From the NCBI GenBank assembly GCA_024643595.1, contig JAHEMS010000001.1, forward strand, positions 1-60,788: 60,788 nucleotides of DNA, in the 5' to 3' direction. Every line of letters starts with the position of its first letter. Positions within the stretch are counted from its first letter, which is position 1. The notes under the pieces were generated by a model. That model was not told where the DNA came from, searched no databases, and saw only the letters and a program-made list of their open reading frames with translations. The position numbers and the translations under genes were made by a program. The DNA is from Bacteroidota bacterium (lineage in GTDB: Bacteria > Bacteroidota > Bacteroidia > Cytophagales > Cyclobacteriaceae). Shown piece after piece: positions 24,835 to 33,526 of the stretch.

Positions 24835-26027
24835 TTCCTGCTGCCCGAAAGTTATTTAATCAGCAATTTTCAGAACAGAAGTATTATGATTTTATAAAAG
24901 ATCTTGACCAGCAATTCAATTACAAAATTCCATTTCGCGTGGCTGAGAGCCCGGTATTCGTTGGGAGGGAATTCAGAGATAAACTTCTCAAAGCGGCGGA
25001 CGACATCATTGATTTTATTGTACGCCCTGATTTTAAATCATTGATGTCTGGTGCAATACCTCCTCAGATGTATGTGCCGGGTGAAGACGATCATACACTT
25101 TTTATAGCCTTGGATTTTGCCGTGTGTACTGAAAAAGGTAACTCCGAATTAGTGCCACGCCTGATTGAAATGCAGGGGTTCCCTTCCTTGTTTGGATACC
25201 AGGATTATTTGGGAAATAAATTCAGAGAGCATTATAATATACCAGGAAATTTAGGGTTTCATTTTGGTGAAAGTTCTGAATATTATTGGAAACAGTTACG
25301 TAATGCAATCGTGGGTAGTCACCACCCTGAAAACGTGATATTACTGGAGATCGATCCGACCAAACAAAATACCTATATCGACTTTCTTGTTACAAAGCAT
25401 CATTTGGGAATTGAGCCTGTTCATTTAGGGGACTTGATATTGCGTGGCAAAAAGCTTTTCTACAAAAAAGAAGGGGTGGAAATTCCTGTTCATCGTATTT
25501 ATAATCGCGTGATCTTTGATGAATTACTTGCGAAACCAGACTTGAAATCCGATTTCCATTTAACGGAAGAAGTTGATGTGGAATGGGCAGGACATCCAAA
25601 CTGGTTTTTCTATATCAGTAAATACACGATGCCGTTTTTGACTAGCGATGCGGTTCCCGAATGTAAATTCTTAAGTGATTACAGCGTGCTTCCGCCAGAT
25701 CTTGAAAACTATGTATTGAAGCCATTATTTTCTTTTTCAGGAAGCGGGGTGATTTTCAATTTAACACAAAGTGATATCCATAATATTCCAATCCATGAGC
25801 GGAGCAATTTTTTGTTGCAGCGCAAAGTCAATTATGAACCAGTAATTCAAGCGCCTGATGGATTGGTGAAAACGGAAATACGATTGCTTTTCCTGTGGGA
25901 TAAAGATGTTGTCCGCCCGAAACTAATTACCAACCTTGCTCGCCTTAGCCGTGGTGAAATGATTGGTGTGAAGTTTAATAAAGATAAAACCTGGGTAGGC
26001 GGTTCTGTATGTTTCGTTGAGAATTAA
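24831..26027 (+). CDS. ATP-grasp-like protein of unknown function
   Basis: A 398-residue cytosolic protein. Its C-terminal third looks like a divergent ATP-grasp: Lys297 and a flexible loop in YVLKPLFSFSGSGVIF, a hinge in FLLQRKVNYEPVI, and TEIRLLFLW with charged residues late in the fold. The N-terminal two-thirds (RVAESPVFV, GEDDHTLFIALDFAV, PRLIEMQGFPSLFGYQ) may hold the pre-grasp region or substrate domain. I do not recognise a named family. It overlaps the amidotransferase gene by four bases and abuts the next gene by one base, so all three should be co-translated. A second amide-forming step is the best guess. Confidence 0.72.
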   Translation: MIPAARKLFNQQFSEQKYYDFIKDLDQQFNYKIPFRVAESPVFVGREFRDKLLKAADDIIDFIVRPDFKSLMSGAIPPQMYVPGEDDHTLFIALDFAVCTEKGNSELVPRLIEMQGFPSLFGYQDYLGNKFREHYNIPGNLGFHFGESSEYYWKQLRNAIVGSHHPENVILLEIDPTKQNTYIDFLVTKHHLGIEPVHLGDLILRGKKLFYKKEGVEIPVHRIYNRVIFDELLAKPDLKSDFHLTEEVDVEWAGHPNWFFYISKYTMPFLTSDAVPECKFLSDYSVLPPDLENYVLKPLFSFSGSGVIFNLTQSDIHNIPIHERSNFLLQRKVNYEPVIQAPDGLVKTEIRLLFLWDKDVVRPKLITNLARLSRGEMIGVKFNKDKTWVGGSVCFVEN

Positions 26028-26614
26028 TGTCTAGTCATCACATCATCCGTGAAAATCAGGAACCAGCTTTAATCATCGCTGATGCGCACGCCATTTCTTA
26101 TATAAAAATTCAGGAATTATTGGAGTGGATGCCGACAGTTGTTGTATTGTCATCGGAAGTTGACCAGGTAGTATCGTGGGGGATTAAAGTGGATGTTGTA
26201 ATTGCACCAATTTCTGAACTTAGCCATTGGCGAGATACATTGGTCGACCAAGCCCCAATAAAAATCATTTCCTATAATGACAGTGATGACCCATTGTCAA
26301 CGGCATTTTATTTTCTTATCGCTTCTAAGGCAACGGCAGTGAATTGCTTGGTGAGCAATCCGGGTGAACTCGCAAAACTTGAGCCTTTCAGGGTGCTCGA
26401 TATTGAAGCATTTACTGAAAATAAACTATGGAGTTATCTTAAGAACGGTCATTTTGAAAAGTGGGTACCGGCAGGAACTGTATTGTATCCGTTACCGGAT
26501 GATCTGAAATCCGAATTCATCGAATTTAGCAGCGGAAGCTATCAGACTAACAAAGAAGGCATTGTCAGTTTTAAATCAAACAGGTCTTTCTGGATAGGGG
26601 AGGAATTAATTTAA
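26027..26614 (+). CDS. Thiamine-pyrophosphokinase-fold protein, unknown function
   Basis: A 195-residue cytosolic protein. GIKVDVVIAP and ISYNDSDDPLSTAFYFLI resemble the core of thiamine pyrophosphokinase (the Asp-rich site and the tDtekAl helix), and the end VSFKSNRSFWIGEEL resembles the TPK C-terminal sheet. The GGRxDH signature of true TPK is absent, so thiamine is unlikely to be the substrate. It begins on the last base of the ATP-grasp-like gene and is the final gene of the run. The fold call is a judgement by eye; structure prediction would settle it. Confidence 0.6.
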   Translation: MSSHHIIRENQEPALIIADAHAISYIKIQELLEWMPTVVVLSSEVDQVVSWGIKVDVVIAPISELSHWRDTLVDQAPIKIISYNDSDDPLSTAFYFLIASKATAVNCLVSNPGELAKLEPFRVLDIEAFTENKLWSYLKNGHFEKWVPAGTVLYPLPDDLKSEFIEFSSGSYQTNKEGIVSFKSNRSFWIGEELI

Positions 26615-26618
26615 CTGG

Positions 26619-27299
26619 TTATTCGATGAAGTCGAGTATCATTTGGAGATCAACTTTTTCAATGGGGTGAGGTGTATTTTTTAGTAAATAAAATTCACCG
26701 CCAGGCAACCAGTGGGCTACTTTTTCTGAATAGTTTCTGTCGGCCATGTCATCCTGATCGCCCAATAGTATTTTGCTTTTAATTTTTATTGATGCTATAA
26801 GCTCCTCTGTGAGCAGTGGTTTCTTGCCCAGATTATACATCATATCCGAAGTCTTTTTCATCAGTTCTTTCCAGTCATTCGGTTTATGCCGATGTTCCAG
26901 AATGCGGGCAAAGGCAGGAACCTTAGCTTGAATTTTTTCCGGATCCATTTTATTGATTTCCTTATTTGCTGAGGCTGGAGTCCAGTCAAACTTAGTACCG
27001 AGGGTAATTATACGACTCGCTCTTAACGGATATTGATGCGCTAAGAAAAATGCAACATATCCACCCATACTGTAACCGAAAATATCAATGACTTCTATCT
27101 TCTTATCATCAAGAAATTGAATGATACACCTGGCAAAGCCTTCAATGCCGAACCCATCTTTGGAAAACGGTTCTCCGCTATGCCCGGGGAAGTTCAATGA
27201 ATAGACTTTATTGCCATTTTGTTCAAGGTTTGTTTTCAGTAAATCCAACTGAGTCTTTGAGCCTAGGGCCCCATGTAACAACAGAATGGGTTTGGTCAT
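26619..27299 (-). CDS. Alpha/beta hydrolase
   Basis: A 226-residue cytosolic alpha/beta hydrolase with ILLLHGALGSK (oxyanion region), nucleophile elbow GYSMGGYVAFFLA, an Asp in LLGDQDDMADR and a final His in KNTPHPIEKVD. It resembles MenH/BioH-like small hydrolases. Its ATG overlaps the prmC stop by four bases, so it is the second gene of a prmC unit. It is convergent with the amidoligase run, with only four bases between stops. Substrate unknown. Confidence 0.86.
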   Translation of the reverse strand: MTKPILLLHGALGSKTQLDLLKTNLEQNGNKVYSLNFPGHSGEPFSKDGFGIEGFARCIIQFLDDKKIEVIDIFGYSMGGYVAFFLAHQYPLRASRIITLGTKFDWTPASANKEINKMDPEKIQAKVPAFARILEHRHKPNDWKELMKKTSDMMYNLGKKPLLTEELIASIKIKSKILLGDQDDMADRNYSEKVAHWLPGGEFYLLKNTPHPIEKVDLQMILDFIE

Positions 27300-28144
27300 A
27301 GTTGTGCTGAAATAATCCTGTCTTTATTGTCAAGATCCTTAATAAGTCGGATGGATTGAAAACCATGGTCCATAAAAATGTCGATCACGTTATTCCCAAA
27401 TTGTTCATTTATTTCAACCCAGACTGACCCTTCGGGATTCAATATCGTTTTACTTTTTAGTGCGATGGCTTTATAAAAAGCCAATGGATCGTCTGAAGGG
27501 GCAAACAACGCGAGGTGTGGTTCCTTTTCAATAACGTTTTTTTTCATTTTACCTTTTTCCTGCTCAGAGATGTAGGGTGGATTGCTGATGACCAAATCGA
27601 AATTTCCAAATAAAATATCGTTGGTTAGAATATTATGTTCATGGTAAATCACAGGGGCATTTAATTTCTTTGAATTTTGTAAGGCAACACCAATCGCTTC
27701 TTTACTTATATCAGTCGCTTGCACATTTGCTTGAGGAATTTCTAATGCCAATGTAATAGCAATACAGCCGCTACCAGTTCCGATATCCAATATTCTGACG
27801 TGATCTGATTTAATACTCATTAGTGCTCTTTTTATTTCATGGATCATTATTTCGGTTTCAGGTCGTGGAATAAGAACCGAAGAGTTTACACTAAATTTTC
27901 GGTTATAAAATTCAGCCTCCCCCAAAACATATTGGATAGGAGTATGCTCATTTATCTGTTTGATAAATGGTCTAAAATATGATGGTTGAATGCCTAAAAT
28001 TTTCTTTTCAGCAAGGATATCAGTTTTAGTTAATCCAATTTTCTTTTCAAGCAGTAAGAAAACGATGCTTTGTATCTCGGATTTATCCTCATCAAGCGTG
28101 ACCTGACTTATGAGATCGTTGTAAAGTTCTTTGGAATTGGTCAT
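27296..28144 (-). CDS. prmC: Release factor glutamine methyltransferase PrmC
   Basis: A 282-residue SAM-dependent N5-glutamine methyltransferase that modifies the GGQ motif of class-I release factors. The N-terminal helical domain (1-75) is followed by the SAM fold: ILDIGTGSGCIAITLA, the acidic VQATDISKEAI and the catalytic NPPY in DLVISNPPYISE. The ATG is clear. It is divergent from ribD by 35 bases and overlaps the downstream hydrolase. Confidence 0.94.
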   Translation of the reverse strand: MTNSKELYNDLISQVTLDEDKSEIQSIVFLLLEKKIGLTKTDILAEKKILGIQPSYFRPFIKQINEHTPIQYVLGEAEFYNRKFSVNSSVLIPRPETEIMIHEIKRALMSIKSDHVRILDIGTGSGCIAITLALEIPQANVQATDISKEAIGVALQNSKKLNAPVIYHEHNILTNDILFGNFDLVISNPPYISEQEKGKMKKNVIEKEPHLALFAPSDDPLAFYKAIALKSKTILNPEGSVWVEINEQFGNNVIDIFMDHGFQSIRLIKDLDNKDRIISAQL

Positions 28145-28179
28145 TGTGAAAATGATCTTTGCAATGTTACTAATTACTT

Positions 28180-29205
28180 ATGACTCCTGATGAACTTTTG
28201 ATGCAGCGAACTTTTGATCTTGCTTTGTTAGGGGTAGGTGAAGTTAGTCCGAATCCCAGGGTGGGATGTGTCATTGTTAAGGACGGTGAAGTTATTGGCG
28301 AAGGTTGGCATAAGAAATACGGAGAAGCGCATGCTGAAGTGAATGCTATTGCCAGCGTTTCGGAAATAAATCAAATAGAAGGAAGTACGGCATATGTTAA
28401 TCTAGAGCCCTGCTCGCATGTTGGGAAAACGCCACCTTGCGCAGATATGCTTATTCAATACGGAATAAAAAGATTAGTAATTTCCAATCAGGACATTAAC
28501 CCATTGGTCGCTGGCGAGGGCATAAAGAAATGTAAGGCTGCAGGTATTGAAGTCATTGCGGGCGTATTGGAACAACAAGGGTATGAACTGAACAAACGAT
28601 TTTTTATATCACACGAGAAACAAAGGCCTTTTATTATTTTGAAATGGGCCCAAACTTCAGATGGGTTCATGGCGCACAGTAATTATGAATCCAGATGGAT
28701 CAGTAGCGAATTATCACGGCAACTTGTACACAAGTGGCGCAGTGAAGAAGATGCGGTCTTGGTAGGCACCAAAACAGCCGCACATGATGATCCAAATCTA
28801 ACAGTGCGTAATTGGAGCGGAAGAAATCCAGTACGCTTGGTAATAGATAGGTTTTTACGATTAAGTGATCGTCTCCATTTATTTGATCGGTTAGTGCCTA
28901 CAGTTTGCTTCAATCTATTGAAGCATGAAGAGCATCCGAATTTAAAATTGGTGCGGCTGGATGAGGAAGATTTCATTTCGCAGTTGCTCGCCTGGTTGCA
29001 CAAATCAAAAATTCAATCGGTATTAGTGGAGGGTGGAAGCCAAACACTTTCCTTTTTTATCGGTGCCAATTTGTGGGATGAAGCCAGAATTTTCACTTCG
29101 CCTCGTTCATTTAAAAAGGGAATTAAAGCGCCTGAATTACCTGGTGATTTAATTTTCCGACAACAAATATCGACCGATCAATTTCAGGTTTACCATCGTC
29201 ACTAA
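28180..29205 (+). CDS. ribD: Riboflavin biosynthesis deaminase/reductase RibD
   Basis: A bifunctional 341-residue enzyme for steps two and three of riboflavin synthesis. The N-terminal zinc deaminase has HAEVNAIA and PCSHVGKTPPC (zinc His and two Cys). The C-terminal reductase (about 145-340) has KWAQTSDGFMA, AVLVGTKTAAHDDPNLTVR and VLVEGGSQTLSFF. The length is normal. It is a single-gene unit, convergent with the small exported protein gene and separated from it by five bases. Confidence 0.95.
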   Translation: MTPDELLMQRTFDLALLGVGEVSPNPRVGCVIVKDGEVIGEGWHKKYGEAHAEVNAIASVSEINQIEGSTAYVNLEPCSHVGKTPPCADMLIQYGIKRLVISNQDINPLVAGEGIKKCKAAGIEVIAGVLEQQGYELNKRFFISHEKQRPFIILKWAQTSDGFMAHSNYESRWISSELSRQLVHKWRSEEDAVLVGTKTAAHDDPNLTVRNWSGRNPVRLVIDRFLRLSDRLHLFDRLVPTVCFNLLKHEEHPNLKLVRLDEEDFISQLLAWLHKSKIQSVLVEGGSQTLSFFIGANLWDEARIFTSPRSFKKGIKAPELPGDLIFRQQISTDQFQVYHRH

Positions 29206-29210
29206 ATCTG

Positions 29211-29672
29211 TTAGATGCGGATTAGCAATCGCATTCCCAAACCATATAATTGTAATTCTGGTTTTATTCGAGCTGTTTTTATTTTGTCATTATAAATGTC
29301 CAGTGCTTGCATGGTATGTCCTCGGAATGACCTATTAAACGGAATTGAGGATAATAAGAGGACAGCTCCACCAGCGGCTAATCCCCATTCCGGACTGCCC
29401 CCGTAAACAGTCGTTCCTAAGGGCACTGCGATTAATACAACTCCAATAAAGCCCAATGCTCCAGCGACGTTATATTTGGTTTTGGCAATCTTAAGTTCAG
29501 CATAGGCTGGTGGAATATCCTTCATGATTTCAAGGACCTGATTCAATCCTAGCGTCAACGTGTCCATTTCAAAACGAACCCCACCAAATGTTTTGAAGGC
29601 TTTGATTTCCTGAGCGAGATTTATTTGATAAAAGTTAAGGACGAAAAGCGCAAGCAAGACCAGTTTTTTCAT
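29211..29672 (-). CDS. Exported/membrane protein of unknown function
   Basis: A 153-residue protein from ATG 29672 with a signal peptide (LVLLALFVLNFYQINLAQ). The mature part has two neighbouring hydrophobic segments (ALGFIGVVLIAVPLGTTVYG and WGLAAGGAVLLLSSIPF), so it likely spans a membrane twice. The rest is polar, with YNDKIKTARIKPELQLYGLG at the end. Similar small proteins occur widely in Cytophagales without known function. The gene lies ten bases after the SOD stop on the same strand and probably shares its transcript. Confidence 0.72.
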   Translation of the reverse strand: MKKLVLLALFVLNFYQINLAQEIKAFKTFGGVRFEMDTLTLGLNQVLEIMKDIPPAYAELKIAKTKYNVAGALGFIGVVLIAVPLGTTVYGGSPEWGLAAGGAVLLLSSIPFNRSFRGHTMQALDIYNDKIKTARIKPELQLYGLGMRLLIRI

Positions 29673-29682
29673 CAATATAAAT

Positions 29683-30396
29683 TTAACCCAGTCGTTTCGA
29701 TACTTCATTCCAGTTTACCACATTCCACCAATTGGCAACATATTCATTACGTTTATTTTGATATTTTAAATAATAGGCATGCTCCCAAACATCCAACGCT
29801 AATAGGGGTGTGCCTTTGAAGTCGCTAATGTCCATCATAGGATTATCCTGATTAGGAGTAGAACCGATCTTCAATGAGTTTCCATCTTTAACAAGCCATG
29901 CCCAACCAGAACCGAAGCGAGTCATTGCTGCCTGTGCAAACAGTTCTTTGAATTTTTGGAATGAGCCGAAAGAACCATTGAGTGCTTCAGCGACTTTTCC
30001 TGTTGGGGCACTGCTTTCAGGGGTCATTATTTGCCAGAAGAAATTGTGATTCCATGCTCCTCCACCATTATTTCTTGCCTTTGAAGAAAGTTTTGAAATA
30101 TTACTGAAGAAATCTTTCTCATTTGAATAAGGAATTTTTTCAATGGCAATCGCTTCATTCACATTTTTAATATAGGCAGCATGATGCTTACCATAATGTA
30201 TTTCCATAGTTAATGCATCAATGTTTGGTTCTAAAGCATTAGTGGAATAAGGAAGTGCAATCTGTGAAAATTGCAGTCCATCAGGCGTAAAATTATTCGC
30301 CAGGGTTTCCGTAGTTGCTAATTGAGTTCCAACGATTGTAAAGGCAGTGGCTTTCAAAGATTGGTTAACAAATTTTCGCCTGCTAATAGATTTCAT
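29683..30396 (-). CDS. Fe/Mn superoxide dismutase, Tat-exported
   Basis: A 237-residue Fe/Mn SOD. The N-terminus carries a twin-arginine leader (SRRKFVNQSLKATAFTIVG), so it is exported folded with its metal. Ligands are visible: His in MEIHYGKHHAAY, His in GGAWNHNFFW, and Asp/His in LDVWEHAYYL. WNHNFFW and FGSGWAWLV do not settle iron against manganese. It dismutates superoxide outside the cytoplasm. The ATG start is clear. The upstream gap of 115 bases, shared with the divergent 2OG oxygenase gene, should hold both promoters. Confidence 0.93.
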   Translation of the reverse strand: MKSISRRKFVNQSLKATAFTIVGTQLATTETLANNFTPDGLQFSQIALPYSTNALEPNIDALTMEIHYGKHHAAYIKNVNEAIAIEKIPYSNEKDFFSNISKLSSKARNNGGGAWNHNFFWQIMTPESSAPTGKVAEALNGSFGSFQKFKELFAQAAMTRFGSGWAWLVKDGNSLKIGSTPNQDNPMMDISDFKGTPLLALDVWEHAYYLKYQNKRNEYVANWWNVVNWNEVSKRLG

Positions 30397-30511
30397 TTTA
30401 TGTTAGTTAGGTGATCGATTCGATTTATATAGAATTATGTTCACTAAGTGACATCGGGTAAAATTACCTAAAAATAATTAGCTTGCGATAGCCCTCTTTA
30501 AACCTTCTACT

Positions 30512-31483
30512 ATGGCGGAGTTATTATACGAGACAATTCCTTCACTGGATCTTGCTGATTTCACCAGCGGCGATCCTCAAAAAAAAACGAAGTTTGTTCA
30601 GGAATTAGGTGAGGCTTATAATAATATTGGCTTTGTTGCAATTCGGAATCATTATCTATCGGACGAATTATCAGCGGGACTATACACTACCATCAAAAAC
30701 TTTTACGCTTTGCCAGATCATGTTAAGCAAAAGTATGAAATTCCGGGTCTGGCAGGACAGCGTGGTTATATTGGGAAAGGGAAAGAGCACGCGAAGGGGC
30801 GTAATACGGGCGACTTGAAAGAATTTTATCATGTAGGCCAGGAAGTACTGGATGACGATCCAATCAAAAATGAATATCCAAAAAATGTGTGGCCTGATGA
30901 GGTTCCTGAATTTGAGGAAACTGCTATGGAGGTATATCGAAGATTGGAGAGAACCGGCATCCAGATGTTGAAAGCTATTGCCTTGTACCTAGGATTACCA
31001 GAAAGTTACTTTGATCATAAAGTGTGGCATGGGAACAGCATACTGCGCCCCATTCATTATTTTCCGATTGAAAATTCTGACCAGGTTCCAGCGGATGCAG
31101 TGAGGGCTGCGGAGCATGGAGATATTAATCTCATTACGCTGTTGATGGGTGCAAGTGCCGATGGTCTTCAAGTATTACGAAGGGACGGAAAGTGGATACC
31201 AATTACCGCGTTGCCAGAGCAGCTGATTGTTAATGTGGGTGATATGCTGGAGAGATTGACTAACAAGAAACTAAAATCAACAATTCACCGGGTGGTTAAT
31301 CCGCCTCGTCATCTTATGAATTTGCCTCGTTACTCTATTCCTTTTTTTATGCATCCCAGATCAGAAATGAACTTGGCTGCTTTACCATCATGTGTGGATG
31401 AATCACATCCAAAACTATGGGAGGATATAACAGCGGGTGAATTTCTGAATCAAAGATTAAAGGAAATCGGATTAAAAAAATAA
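30512..31483 (+). CDS. Isopenicillin-N-synthase-like 2OG-Fe(II) oxygenase
   Basis: A 323-residue non-heme iron oxygenase of the IPNS/plant 2OG dioxygenase type. The N-terminal DIOX_N part contains IPSLDLADF and GFVAIRNH. The jelly-roll holds the iron ligands His-x-Asp in EHGDINLITLL and His in STIHRVVNP, and the 2OG-binding Arg in PRYSIPFF. It should hydroxylate or oxidise a small molecule; the substrate is unknown. The chromate transporter follows after ten bases on the same strand. The ATG start is clear. Confidence 0.9.
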   Translation: MAELLYETIPSLDLADFTSGDPQKKTKFVQELGEAYNNIGFVAIRNHYLSDELSAGLYTTIKNFYALPDHVKQKYEIPGLAGQRGYIGKGKEHAKGRNTGDLKEFYHVGQEVLDDDPIKNEYPKNVWPDEVPEFEETAMEVYRRLERTGIQMLKAIALYLGLPESYFDHKVWHGNSILRPIHYFPIENSDQVPADAVRAAEHGDINLITLLMGASADGLQVLRRDGKWIPITALPEQLIVNVGDMLERLTNKKLKSTIHRVVNPPRHLMNLPRYSIPFFMHPRSEMNLAALPSCVDESHPKLWEDITAGEFLNQRLKEIGLKK

Positions 31484-31493
31484 TCTACTGACG

Positions 31494-32696
31494 TTGATTA
31501 AGCGCGTTCGTTATATCATTTTTTTGAAAGATGTGCTCTTATTGTCACTGACATGTTTTGGGGGGCCACAGGCACACATTGCCCATTTTCAGAATATATT
31601 GGTAAAAAAGCGAGGCTATCTTAGCGACAATGATCTGATTGAATTAAACGCGTTATGCCAGGTGGTTCCAGGTCCCACCTCTACACAAACGCTTTCCGCT
31701 CTTGGTTACCGATTAGGAGGACCGTCATTAGCTTATTTAACGTTGTTAATTTGGCTTTTGCCATCAGTTATTATAATGACTATTGCAGGAATGTTAATGA
31801 GCGGATTTGTTTCAAAGCAAACTTCGCTTGATTTCACGAGATTTATTCAGCCGATGGCGGTAGGGCTGATCGCGCATGCTGCGTATACGATCAGTTTAAA
31901 AACAGTGACTACAACGCGAGGCTTCTTGCTGATGGTATTGGCTGCGGCAGCAACCTATTTTTTCAAGACACCTTTTGTTTTTCCAATTGTATTATTGGCC
32001 GCCGGGTTAATTACGGCTTTAAATTATAAAGCTCACCCTCGAGAAGAGAAAAAGAAATTTGATGTAAGCTGGTCAAACTTCTTTTTATGGGCTGGGGTGT
32101 TAATCTTTGCCGCTTTATTAGGATGGGCAACTAAGCGAATTCCTGAAATGACTTTGCCTGTTCGACTTTTTGAAAATTTTTATAGGAATGGAAGTTTGAT
32201 TTTTGGCGGGGGACAGGTGCTCACGCCAATGTTGTATACGGAGTTTGTTCAATATGCGAAACCATTGCATCATCCTATTACACATGATGAGTTTCTTTCA
32301 GGTTACGCATTCGCTCAGGCATTGCCAGGGCCGTTATTTTCATTTAGCTCATATATAGGAGTACTCTCGATGCGGGATTATGGAATTACAGGTCAGATTA
32401 TAGGCAGCATTATGTCAGCTGCCGGACTTTTTCTTCCAGGTACTTTTCTTATTTTCTTTATGATTCGAATTTGGGAAAGTTTAAAAAAATTTAGACCGAT
32501 ACGGGCATCACTGGAGGGAATTCATGCCGCTAATGCGGGGCTGGTTGCGGCAGCTGCTATTTTGTTATTTCAACCTTTGGAAAACACATTACTTAATTTC
32601 GGATTTACGATCGGTACTTTCTGCATGATGACCTTCACTAAAATCCCCTCCTGGGCTTTGATTTTAATTGGACTACTCAGCGGAGTATTACTCTAA
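31494..32696 (+). CDS. Chromate transporter (CHR/ChrA family)
   Basis: A 400-residue membrane protein made of two homologous CHR domains. The first has CFGGPQAHIAHF and VVPGPTSTQTLSALGY; the second repeats the pattern in IFGGGQVLTPMLYTEFV and ALPGPLFSFSSYIG. About ten to twelve hydrophobic helices are present. Long CHR proteins export chromate, sometimes coupled to sulfate. The start is TTG at 31494, as no ATG is close. A strong hairpin follows the stop. Confidence 0.9.
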   Translation: MIKRVRYIIFLKDVLLLSLTCFGGPQAHIAHFQNILVKKRGYLSDNDLIELNALCQVVPGPTSTQTLSALGYRLGGPSLAYLTLLIWLLPSVIIMTIAGMLMSGFVSKQTSLDFTRFIQPMAVGLIAHAAYTISLKTVTTTRGFLLMVLAAAATYFFKTPFVFPIVLLAAGLITALNYKAHPREEKKKFDVSWSNFFLWAGVLIFAALLGWATKRIPEMTLPVRLFENFYRNGSLIFGGGQVLTPMLYTEFVQYAKPLHHPITHDEFLSGYAFAQALPGPLFSFSSYIGVLSMRDYGITGQIIGSIMSAAGLFLPGTFLIFFMIRIWESLKKFRPIRASLEGIHAANAGLVAAAAILLFQPLENTLLNFGFTIGTFCMMTFTKIPSWALILIGLLSGVLL

Positions 32697-32710
32697 ATTG
32701 CCTTTAAAAA

Positions 32711-32740
32711 TGAAACCCTGACTTGATGGTCAGGGTTTCA
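32711..32740. terminator. Bidirectional terminator-like hairpin
   Basis: A 12-bp perfect stem (TGAAACCCTGAC / GTCAGGGTTTCA, loop TTGATG) lies between the converging chromate transporter and tonB genes. A-runs to its left and a T-rich right edge let it serve both strands. Confidence 0.8.
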
Positions 32741-32761
32741 TTACATAGCCTTACTTATTTA

Positions 32762-33436
32762 TTAACCTAATTTAAAGGTAATTGGGATAACCATCTTTTG
32801 TCTTACTGGCTTACCTCTTTGTTTACCGGGCGTCCAGGAAGGAGCGCTTTGAACTATTCTTACAGCCTCTTCATCGCAACCAGCACCGATACCCTTTATC
32901 GCTTTTACGTCAACGATGGAACCATCACGGTTAACGACGAATTCCACGAAAACTTTTCCTTCTATACCCATTCGTCTTGCCTGGGCAGGATATTTTATTT
33001 TTTCTCCGACAAACTTATAGAATGCAGGATAACCCCCTTTTGGCGAGGCAGACTCTTCAACAACACTGAAAATTTCATCAACATTTTCCTTCTCTTCAAC
33101 AGGAGCAATAACGACTTCTTCAACCTTGGTCTCTTCCGTTACTTCCACATCAAATTTAAGATTAAGGTCTTCCTTGATTTCTTCTTCGTCAGGAACCTCT
33201 ACAATTTGCGGTTGTTGAATAATTGGAGCGGGTGGAGGTGGTTGTTCAGTTGGAGGAACTTCCAACATTTCTTCAAAAATATTAGTGTTTTTACCCTGTA
33301 GGTCAATCAGGCTTTTTTCATATTGTTTCCACTCAAAAGCAGTAAAAACAAGAGCCAATGTAACCAGTAAGCCAATGCTGAAGAAAAAACTTGTTTTCTT
33401 CATTAAATCAGCAGATTCAGTCTTTTTCGCTTCCAT
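32762..33436 (-). CDS. tonB: TonB-family energy transducer
   Basis: A 224-residue TonB protein. One N-terminal membrane helix (SIGLLVTLALVFTAFEW) is followed by a periplasmic Pro/Glu/Val-rich spacer starting TEQPPPPAPIIQQPQ and a C-terminal TonB domain (about 145-224; IKYPAQARRMGIEGKVFVEFVV, WTPGKQRGKPVRQKMVIPITF). It would transmit the proton-motive force from ExbBD to TonB-dependent receptors such as the one at 45.2 kb. No exbB/exbD is in the window. The ATG start is clear and a TATATTTG box lies upstream. Confidence 0.93.
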   Translation of the reverse strand: MEAKKTESADLMKKTSFFFSIGLLVTLALVFTAFEWKQYEKSLIDLQGKNTNIFEEMLEVPPTEQPPPPAPIIQQPQIVEVPDEEEIKEDLNLKFDVEVTEETKVEEVVIAPVEEKENVDEIFSVVEESASPKGGYPAFYKFVGEKIKYPAQARRMGIEGKVFVEFVVNRDGSIVDVKAIKGIGAGCDEEAVRIVQSAPSWTPGKQRGKPVRQKMVIPITFKLG

Positions 33437-33460
33437 ACTTAGAATTGCAGTTTAGGATTT

Positions 33461-33468
33461 CAAATATA
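33461..33468 (-). promoter_or_regulatory. Candidate -7 box of tonB (TATATTTG)
   Basis: On the minus strand TATATTTG fits TAnnTTTG and ends 24 bases before the tonB ATG. No convincing -33 TTG stands at 17-23 bases. Confidence 0.4.
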
Positions 33469-33526
33469 GTAATACAATCCAAAAAATATTTCCCAGTCAC
33501 ATAATTTTCAATAGAAAATTTGCCAA

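Noticed and set aside
32798..33301. 167-codon frame antisense to tonB
   Set aside because: Its composition (Phe/Asn/Tyr-rich) is a shadow of the Pro/Glu-rich tonB frame.
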